From: an uncultured Verrucomicrobiota bacterium
Lineage (GTDB): Bacteria; Verrucomicrobiota; Kiritimatiellia; RFP12; UBA1067
Direction: 5' to 3'
DNA: 6,146 nucleotides
Assembly: GCA_946615275.1 (NCBI GenBank)
Contig: CAMOHV010000087.1
Location: 1-6,146, forward strand
The notes below the pieces were generated by a model. That model did no database searches and had not been told where the DNA came from. It saw only the letters and a list, made by a program, of their open reading frames with translations. A program made the position numbers and the translations under genes. Positions 1 to 4,557 of the stretch are shown one piece after another (positions within the stretch are counted from its first letter, which is position 1; every line of letters starts with the position of its first letter).

Positions 1-52
1 TCCCGCTCGCGCCTGACGACCCGAATCCATGCAGATAGAGTATCTTCTTCAT
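1..52 (-). CDS. YqiA-type alpha/beta-hydrolase (esterase), N-terminal 17 codons only
   Basis: This is the 5' end of a gene that runs off the left edge of the window. Read leftward from the ATG at 52, the codons give MKKILYLHGFGSSGASG. This is the first beta strand and the HGF oxyanion-hole motif typical of the YqiA/YcfP (UPF0227) family of small cytoplasmic serine esterases, whose members begin with a near-identical YLHGF-SS stretch. The catalytic Ser, Asp and His would lie outside the window. It follows the oxidoreductase gene on the same strand after a 57-bp gap with no visible terminator, so it is probably the fourth gene of that operon. The only Shine-Dalgarno candidate is a weak GAG about 8 bases before the ATG. 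The family call is recognition of a short but distinctive N-terminus; substrate unknown. Confidence 0.72.
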   Translation of the reverse strand, partial: MKKILYLHGFGSSGASG

Positions 53-109
53 TTCGCTATCTCGATTTTCTTCATTCCGGCGGCGCAGCGCTTTCGCGGC
101 GGAACATCT

Positions 110-1075
110 TCAGCCGGCGATTCGCTCGATGAGCGAGACGCTCCGGCGGGCTGCGGCGGCGTCGACTGGATACGGTTCGCCGCCGGAAAGCGAATCGGCG
201 AACGCCTCGAAGCAGGCCTGATGGAGGGTGAAGTCGAGCTGGTCAGGGCGGCTTGAGCCGTGGGCTCCAACCGCCTCCGCGCTGGCACGGGGCGAAGAGA
301 GTGGAAGGAGGGATTCAGGGGTGGAGCCGTCGGCGAGACGCCATTCGGCGATGGTGTGGTCCTTGAGGACGATCGTGCCGCGGGTGCCGGTGATTTCGAG
401 GGACTTGGCTCGGCCGGGCCAGGAGCTGGTGGCGCCGTAGACGACGCCGAGCGCGCCGCCTTCGAAGCGCAGCGCGGCGCAGGCGGTGTCCTCGGCCTCC
501 ATTGGATGCGCGAGCGTGGCGGAGAGGCCCTTGACCTCGACGACCGGCGGCATGAGGGCGGTAAGCCAGTCGATCATGTGTATGGACTGGTTCATGAGCG
601 CGCCGCCGCCGTCCATGGAGAGAGTGCCGTGCCACGAGGATTCGGTGTAGTAGGAGTCGTCGCGCCACCAGGGGACGTCGACGCGGGCGAAGGTGATGCG
701 CCCCAGGCGTTCTTGCCGGACGGCCGCGAGGACGGCCTGGAACGCGGGCGTCCAGCGCGTCTGGCAGATGCAGCCGAGGGGCGTGGATGTTGCGGCGCAG
801 GCGGCGGCCATGGCGTCGATCCGGGCGGATGTGATCGCGAGCGGCTTCTCCACCAGCACGGGCACGCGAAGCCGTGCGCATTCGAACACCACCTCGTCGT
901 GCGCGCCGCTCGCGGTGGCGACGACGGCCATGCCGAGTCCGGGCTGGGCGAGGGCGGCCTTCCATTCGCCGGATCGGAACGAGACGCGCCCCGCGAAGGA
1001 GAGTCGGTCGCTCGCGAGGATGGCCTGCTCGTGGAAGCGGGAGATGAGGCCGGTTCCGATGACGAGGGCGTTCAT
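110..1075 (-). CDS. Gfo/Idh/MocA family NAD(P)-dependent oxidoreductase
   Basis: The 321-residue product is a soluble cytoplasmic dehydrogenase of the Gfo/Idh/MocA family, which mostly oxidises or reduces sugars, cyclitols and nucleotide sugars with NAD(P). The Rossmann start is VIGTGLIS (residues 5-12), a GxG variant. The family hallmark EKP is at 76-78. The substrate domain shows PWWRDDSYY (135-143), DGGGALMNQ (155-163) and the H166/D169 pair of the IHMID motif, the usual catalytic region. The ATG at 1075 is chosen because homology begins there and because it overlaps the upstream stop as ATGA, implying translational coupling; no Shine-Dalgarno is visible. Reading upstream in this frame only enters a shadow of the acyltransferase gene. 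The nucleotide-binding half is about 20 residues shorter than usual: EKP is normally near residue 95, and little remains between the GxG helix and the VVATASGAH strand. Substrate cannot be told. Confidence 0.9.
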   Translation of the reverse strand: MNALVIGTGLISRFHEQAILASDRLSFAGRVSFRSGEWKAALAQPGLGMAVVATASGAHDEVVFECARLRVPVLVEKPLAITSARIDAMAAACAATSTPLGCICQTRWTPAFQAVLAAVRQERLGRITFARVDVPWWRDDSYYTESSWHGTLSMDGGGALMNQSIHMIDWLTALMPPVVEVKGLSATLAHPMEAEDTACAALRFEGGALGVVYGATSSWPGRAKSLEITGTRGTIVLKDHTIAEWRLADGSTPESLLPLSSPRASAEAVGAHGSSRPDQLDFTLHQACFEAFADSLSGGEPYPVDAAAARRSVSLIERIAG

Positions 1076-2262
1076 TGGGGGCTTGGGGCGGAGGAGGGTT
1101 TGGCCCGGGATCTGCGCCAGACGTATAGGATGGCGACGAGCAGGGCGGAGGCCGCGAACCAGGAGCAGAGCGGCCTGGTGGCTGCGCCGAAGGCGTGCGG
1201 GACGCCCTGGGTGACCTGCTGCGCGAAGGCGTTTAGGACGCCGCCGAAGACGGATCTTGCCATGTAGGCCATGAGGGCCGTCTGGCCGAAGAGTATGAAG
1301 AGCCCGAGCCCGCGGCGCCACATCTTGACGTCGGTCAGATAGAAGAGTATGGCGAGCGCGAGGCAGCACCAGCCCATCGCCTGCGCGGTGAAGGTGAATG
1401 TGTAGAGGTGCTTGATGCAGGGGATCCACGGGACGAAGGCCCAGCCGACGGCGAGGAGCGCGGCGCCGAGGGCGGAGAGGGCGGCGAAGCGCTTCATCTT
1501 GTCCCACTTTGCGATGAGGATGCGCGTCGCCTCCATGCCGCAGAGCGTCATGGCGCCGAACATGAGTATCGTGAGCCACCAGGTGTAGCCCTTGTCGGCG
1601 AGCTCCAGCGCGCGGTTGCCCGCGGGCATGATGCGGGGGACGACCCATTCCTCGACGGCCTGCGCGAAGTTGCCGTCCTTAGTGTAGTCGCCGAGGAAGT
1701 GCAGAAGCGCGGCGTATGCGGCCGCAAGCGCGATCGGGGCGGCGATCTGCACCTTGCGCCACGGCAGGGCGAAGACTATGGCGGCGATCAGGTAGCCCGA
1801 GGCGATGGACTGGAGCGTGTTGTTGAAGGGGCTGATCTTCGAGAGGTCTAGCGTGAAGAGCCGCCCCTGCGCCATCATGCCGAACACCCACAGGGACGCG
1901 ACGCGGAACGCGACGTGCCGCCAGTAGCCCCAAGTGGGGCGCCCGTCGGGGCCGAGGCGCCGCCCGAGGGCGAACGGGACGGCCGCGCCGCACATGAAGA
2001 TGAAGAGCGGCATGATGATGTCCCACAGCGTGAAGCCGCCCCAGTTGTGCTTGAACTGCCCCATCACGCACTCAGGCAGGGGCGTGGTGGAGTTGAGCGC
2101 CTTCATGAAGCCGCTCACGACCGTGAGCAGGAACATGTCGAGCCCGCGCAGCAGGTCGAGGGAGAAGAGGCGCTCCCGCGCGGCCTGCAGGGCCGCGCTC
2201 TCAGGACGGATGCATGGGGTGGATTCGGGCTGGCCGGATGGAGGGGACAAGGGCGATTCCAT
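1072..2262 (-). CDS. DUF5009 / HGSNAT-like polytopic membrane acyltransferase
   Basis: This 396-residue integral membrane protein has about ten hydrophobic segments. It matches the COG4299/DUF5009 family related to heparan-alpha-glucosaminide N-acetyltransferase, which moves acetyl groups across a membrane onto amino sugars. Family signatures are SLDLLRG (34-40) entering the first membrane helix, KHNWGGFTLWD (71-81) containing a His in the region proposed as catalytic in HGSNAT, and MPLFIFMCG (84-92). Later segments such as YTWWLTILMFGAMTLCG and LGLFILFGQTALMAYMA fit the family. The ATG at 2262 gives a 33-residue polar leader before SLDLLRG. An in-frame ATG at 2397 would run over 100 bases into the TMEM43 gene and is rejected. 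No Shine-Dalgarno precedes 2262: that space is filled by a C-rich heptamer array on the mRNA strand. The stop overlaps the next start (ATGA). The acceptor is unknown; an envelope glycan is the natural guess. Confidence 0.87.
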   Translation of the reverse strand: MESPLSPPSGQPESTPCIRPESAALQAARERLFSLDLLRGLDMFLLTVVSGFMKALNSTTPLPECVMGQFKHNWGGFTLWDIIMPLFIFMCGAAVPFALGRRLGPDGRPTWGYWRHVAFRVASLWVFGMMAQGRLFTLDLSKISPFNNTLQSIASGYLIAAIVFALPWRKVQIAAPIALAAAYAALLHFLGDYTKDGNFAQAVEEWVVPRIMPAGNRALELADKGYTWWLTILMFGAMTLCGMEATRILIAKWDKMKRFAALSALGAALLAVGWAFVPWIPCIKHLYTFTFTAQAMGWCCLALAILFYLTDVKMWRRGLGLFILFGQTALMAYMARSVFGGVLNAFAQQVTQGVPHAFGAATRPLCSWFAASALLVAILYVWRRSRAKPSSAPSPQ

Positions 2263-2269
2263 GGCGATG

Positions 2270-2300
2270 GGGGAATGGGGAATGGGGATCAGGGGACGGG
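2270..2300. repeat. GGGGAAT heptamer array at the TMEM43/acyltransferase junction
   Basis: On the plus strand the units are GGGGAAT (2270), GGGGAAT (2277), a drifted GGGGATCA (2284) and GGGGAC-GGG (2292). The array spans the whole TMEM43-to-acyltransferase gap, contains the TMEM43 stop codon (2289-2291), covers its last three codons, and ends 7 bp short of the next start. Four G-runs separated by 3-, 3- and 4-base loops make a textbook G-quadruplex motif on the strand that is template for this operon. The same unit recurs at 4482-4544. Confidence 0.85.
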
Positions 2301-3464
2301 TGCCGCTTTGGCGCGGCGCTTCTTGACTAGCCAGAAGATGAGCGCGCCGGCGCCGACGAGAAGCAGGATGCCGAGCACGGGGCGGTAGAATATCCACGCG
2401 ATGGCGATGGTGACGAGCGAGCAGAAGAAGGCGATCACGCCGGCGACGAGGCCGGTGCCGATCTCGACGATGTCGCCGAGGATCGGGAGGACGTCGGCGA
2501 GGACGCTGAGGGGCTTGAACACCATGCCGAGGCCGATGAACATGACGATGAACCCGCCGAGGCGGATAAGCCAGGTCATGATGGCGTTGTTGGTGCGGGC
2601 GGTGGCGAACATGGCGGCGGCGTCCTCGACGCCGTCGGTGAGGTAGTTGAGCTTCTTGCCGTTCTTGGCGGTGTAGTCAACGAAGGTGTCGCCTTTCTGC
2701 TTGGCGATGAGGGAGATGTCGTGCGGGAGCACGACGCTGAAGTTGACGCGCATGTCGCCGACGCGGGGCTGAGAGAGCACGTTGCGGTTGTTCTTCTCGT
2801 TGCTGCGCGTTCCGGCCTCCGGCACGTATATGGTCGTGCCGCTGATCTGGACGCGCGCGACCTTGCACGTGAATGAGTTGGGGAACGCGAACGCCTTTTC
2901 GGAGCCGATCTTCGAGATCTGCTTCTCGCTCAGGCGGAAGGCGCCGAACGTGACGTTGGCCGCCTCCCGCTTCTCGGACTCGAATTCCATGGCGCCGGGG
3001 TTGTTGTGCCCCTGCTCCTTGAAGCCGCTCGAATCGATGACGTGGTCAACCCAGGCCTGCCTGTAGGTGTAGGTGGTGGTCTTCTCCACGCTGCCGCCCA
3101 GCTTCTTCTTCTCCTGGGTCTTGGAGTCCTCGATCCACTGGAACATCTCCACCTTGCGCTCGAGGCGGATGGCGGTGTTGGAGACGCCGAAGACGTCGTC
3201 TACGAGGACGTCCTTGGTGTCGGCCTTGCCGGACATGTGGACGAACTTGCCCTCCATTTCCGGATCGACCTTCGCGTTCGACTCCAGCGAGACGCACGCG
3301 CCCTCGCCCTCGTCTATGGCCCGCGCGGTCTTCACCGCGTTGCCTTCGTTCCAGAACAGGACGGGGAATCCCGCCAGGAAGATGAGCCCGCCGGCGAGGA
3401 CGCCCTTGATGGAACCGCCGAGGCGCGAGCCCCAGCCTTCAGTAGTCGTTTCTGTGACCGCCAT
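2289..3464 (-). CDS. TMEM43 (LUMA) family membrane protein
   Basis: The 391-residue protein has the full TMEM43 architecture. One membrane segment near the N-terminus (about 21-37) is followed by the family motif LFWNEG (36-41). Then comes a large soluble domain (about 45-293) with many beta-prone stretches, and finally three membrane segments (about 297-313, 338-358, 362-380) and a basic tail KKRRAK. In animals TMEM43 is an inner nuclear membrane/ER protein; the role of bacterial members is not established. By the positive-inside rule the C-terminal tail is probably cytoplasmic and the large domain periplasmic. The start at 3464 is well supported: AAGGA lies 7 bases upstream and homology begins within 15 residues. 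It is the first gene after a good minus-strand promoter, hence probably the operon leader. Its last residues and stop lie in a purine-rich repeat array, so the native C-terminus may have been altered. Confidence 0.93.
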   Translation of the reverse strand: MAVTETTTEGWGSRLGGSIKGVLAGGLIFLAGFPVLFWNEGNAVKTARAIDEGEGACVSLESNAKVDPEMEGKFVHMSGKADTKDVLVDDVFGVSNTAIRLERKVEMFQWIEDSKTQEKKKLGGSVEKTTTYTYRQAWVDHVIDSSGFKEQGHNNPGAMEFESEKREAANVTFGAFRLSEKQISKIGSEKAFAFPNSFTCKVARVQISGTTIYVPEAGTRSNEKNNRNVLSQPRVGDMRVNFSVVLPHDISLIAKQKGDTFVDYTAKNGKKLNYLTDGVEDAAAMFATARTNNAIMTWLIRLGGFIVMFIGLGMVFKPLSVLADVLPILGDIVEIGTGLVAGVIAFFCSLVTIAIAWIFYRPVLGILLLVGAGALIFWLVKKRRAKAAPVP

Positions 3465-3470
3465 TTTCGT

Positions 3471-3476
3471 TTCCTT
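3471..3476 (-). promoter_or_regulatory. Ribosome-binding site of the TMEM43 gene
   Basis: The minus strand reads AAGGAA, followed by ACGAAA and then the ATG at 3464. It is the only clear Shine-Dalgarno in the window, and it fixes the TMEM43 start. Confidence 0.75.
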
Positions 3477-3490
3477 TTTTGAGATCTCCG

Positions 3491-3514
3491 CGAAGAGAGT
3501 TCACGAAGAGAGTT
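3491..3514. repeat. 11-bp direct repeat in the TMEM43 5' untranslated region
   Basis: CGAAGAGAGTT occurs at 3491-3501 and again at 3504-3514, a 13-bp period. It lies between the predicted minus-strand transcription start (about 3522) and the TMEM43 start codon. It could be a protein- or RNA-binding element, or simply a small tandem duplication. Confidence 0.55.
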
Positions 3515-3528
3515 GAAAAGACGACAAG

Positions 3529-3557
3529 AGTTTAGCAAAACACGGCCCAAACGGCAA
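3529..3557 (-). promoter_or_regulatory. Sigma-70-type promoter for the leftward operon
   Basis: Read leftward, TTGCCG (3557-3552) and TAAACT (3534-3529) are separated by exactly 17 bp, and TGC immediately before the -10 makes it an extended -10 (TGnTAAACT). Each hexamer matches 4 of 6 consensus bases. The predicted start is near 3522, giving a 5' leader of about 58 bases before the TMEM43 ATG. This rests on the motif alone. Confidence 0.6.
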
Positions 3558-3560
3558 GAG

Positions 3561-3588
3561 GGAATTGAAAATTGAGAATTGGGAATTG
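3561..3588. repeat. Four-unit RRAATTG heptamer array between the divergent promoters
   Basis: Four exact-length units follow one another: GGAATTG, AAAATTG, AGAATTG, GGAATTG. The AATTG core is invariant and only the first two purines vary. The array fills the space between the -35 boxes of the two divergent promoters, and its last TTG opens the rightward -35. It differs in sequence from the GGGGAAT arrays but shares their 7-bp period and purine bias on the plus strand. Confidence 0.85.
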
Positions 3589-3613
3589 CGTCGGTGTGGA
3601 GATGTGGTATAAT
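3586..3613 (+). promoter_or_regulatory. Extended -10 promoter for the rightward genes; implies a leaderless transcript
   Basis: A perfect TATAAT at 3608-3613 is preceded by TGG (3605-3607), an extended -10. TTGCGT at 3586-3591 is a fair -35 with 16-bp spacing. Only six bases separate the -10 from the ATG at 3620, so a start 6-8 bases downstream of the -10 falls on or next to the A of the start codon. No Shine-Dalgarno could fit. Confidence 0.75.
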
Positions 3614-3619
3614 ATTGTC

Positions 3620-4546
3620 ATGAAAAACAACAGAGTACTGGTGATCGTCGCGGCTGCCGCGCTGGCGCTGGGAGTGACGCTGTTCGTGATGAAGGGCGCG
3701 CGCCCCGCTGCGCAGGACCAGGACAGTGACGCCCCGCGCGGGAGCGAGCGCGCGCAAGGCAACGGCGCGGCGCGTACCTCCGCGCGGAAGCAGGGTCCGG
3801 CGACGCATGGCGGCAGGCTGGCTGGGCGCGACGGCGCAGGCCAGCAGACGAAAAGCGGTGGCAGACGCGGCGCGGCACAGGACGGCGCGGCGCAGGACGG
3901 CGCATTCGAGGAGCGTCCGCCCAAGCCGGTGCTCGCGTTCGACCCGGACGACGACGACGAGGGCTTCACTCCGCAGGAGAAGGCGCTTTCAAAGCGCATC
4001 GAAGCCGCGCTCGACGAAGAGGACCTCAAGAAGGCGGTCGCCTGCGCGAAAGAGGCACTGAGCTGCCCGAAGACGGAGATCCGCCAGGCGATGGTCGACA
4101 CACTCGGCTGGTTCGGGGCGAAGGGGCTTCCAGAGCTGACGCCGTTCCTCGCCGATGCCGACGATGACGTGCGCGACTCCGCGATGAACGAATGGTCGAT
4201 GGCGCTCTCGGACATCGAGGACGACAAAGAGCGGATCAATACCGTGGAGATGGCAATGGCCGTGCTGACGGACGAAGACGCGCTGGAGGACATCTCGGGC
4301 GAATACATCGGCATAGACGAGAAGCTCGCCGTGGAGTCGCTCCTGAGGGTGATCGAGGGCGGCGGCAGCGAGCAGGGGATCGCCAAGGCAAAGGAGACGT
4401 ATGAGTTCGTGACGGGAGACGAGTTCACCAACAGGACCGACGCTGAAAAGTGGATCGCCGAGGAATACGAACCGCCCGAGGAGGGAATGGGGAACGGAGA
4501 ACAGGGAACGGGGGACGGAGAATGGGGAATGGGGAACGGGGAATAG
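3620..4546 (+). CDS. Membrane-anchored protein with HEAT-like helical repeats, function unknown
   Basis: I do not recognise a named family. The 308-residue product has an uncleaved-looking N-terminal membrane segment (residues 6-23) after MKNNR, and no lipobox Cys. A Gly/Ala/Arg/Gln-rich, probably disordered linker follows (about 27-100), then an acidic DPDDDDEG patch (108-115), then an all-helical domain (about 117-285). The stretch from I154 to W192, with paired helices and DDDVRDSAMNEW, looks like a HEAT repeat. Topology suggests a periplasmic or extracytoplasmic protein-binding domain. The ATG at 3620 is chosen because the signal-anchor starts there and the TATAAT lies just upstream; the longer frame from 3572 would start upstream of the promoter. 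The last 20 residues (GMGNGEQ, GTGDGEW, GMGNGE) are a direct translation of a heptamer DNA array and probably not native. The YrbL-GT gene follows after 11 bp. Confidence 0.78.
   Translation: MKNNRVLVIVAAAALALGVTLFVMKGARPAAQDQDSDAPRGSERAQGNGAARTSARKQGPATHGGRLAGRDGAGQQTKSGGRRGAAQDGAAQDGAFEERPPKPVLAFDPDDDDEGFTPQEKALSKRIEAALDEEDLKKAVACAKEALSCPKTEIRQAMVDTLGWFGAKGLPELTPFLADADDDVRDSAMNEWSMALSDIEDDKERINTVEMAMAVLTDEDALEDISGEYIGIDEKLAVESLLRVIEGGGSEQGIAKAKETYEFVTGDEFTNRTDAEKWIAEEYEPPEEGMGNGEQGTGDGEWGMGNGE
3872..3901 (+). repeat. 15-bp tandem duplication in the linker of the HEAT-like gene
   Basis: Two copies of GCGGCRCAGGACGGC lie end to end (3872-3886 and 3887-3901) with one mismatch, encoding AAQDG twice within the disordered linker. 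In-frame and probably neutral. Confidence 0.7.
4482..4544. repeat. Nine-unit RGRGRAY heptamer array at the HEAT-like/YrbL-GT junction
   Basis: Nine contiguous 7-bp units without indels: AGGGAAT, GGGGAAC, GGAGAAC, AGGGAAC, GGGGGAC, GGAGAAT, GGGGAAT, GGGGAAC, GGGGAAT. They encode the 7-residue-period tail of the HEAT-like protein, and the final AT plus the next G forms its TAG stop region. G-runs at 4510-4514, 4524-4527, 4531-4534 and 4538-4541 could form a G-quadruplex in the mRNA, 16 bases before the downstream start. The unit also occurs at 2270-2300. Confidence 0.92.
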
Positions 4547-4557
4547 TGGATTTAGAG

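Noticed and set aside
49..75. Eight-codon mini-frame (MKKIEIAK) overlapping the esterase start as ATGA
   Set aside because: It could be a coupling leader, but it has no Shine-Dalgarno of its own and such a short frame is expected by chance; its resemblance to the esterase start is just an ATGAAGAA match.
53..109. GC-rich segment between oxidoreductase and esterase as a terminator
   Set aside because: The GGCGGCGC and GCGGCGG stretches are direct rather than inverted copies, and no T-run follows in the leftward direction.
260..1267. Long plus-strand open frame of 335 codons opposite the oxidoreductase
   Set aside because: It is low-complexity (Gly, Ala, Glu, Arg-rich) and lies antisense to a gene with clear family motifs; high GC at third positions keeps the opposite frame open.
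1076..1648. N-terminal extension of the oxidoreductase reading frame
   Set aside because: Arg/His/Pro-rich shadow of the acyltransferase gene; homology starts at the ATG at 1075.
3006..3482. Plus-strand frame of 158 codons opposite the N-terminal half of TMEM43
   Set aside because: It is antisense to an unmistakable TMEM43 domain and has no ribosome-binding site or family signal.
3532..4431. Minus-strand open frame of 299 codons opposite the HEAT-like gene
   Set aside because: The translation is Ser/Ala/Pro-rich without any recognisable domain, and it starts inside and ends beyond a gene with a good promoter and signal-anchor on the plus strand.
4450..4557. Upstream in-frame start for the YrbL-GT protein
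   Set aside because: It lies inside the previous gene, and most of the extension is out-of-frame translation of the stop-free heptamer array (GNGERRTGNGG-type sequence).
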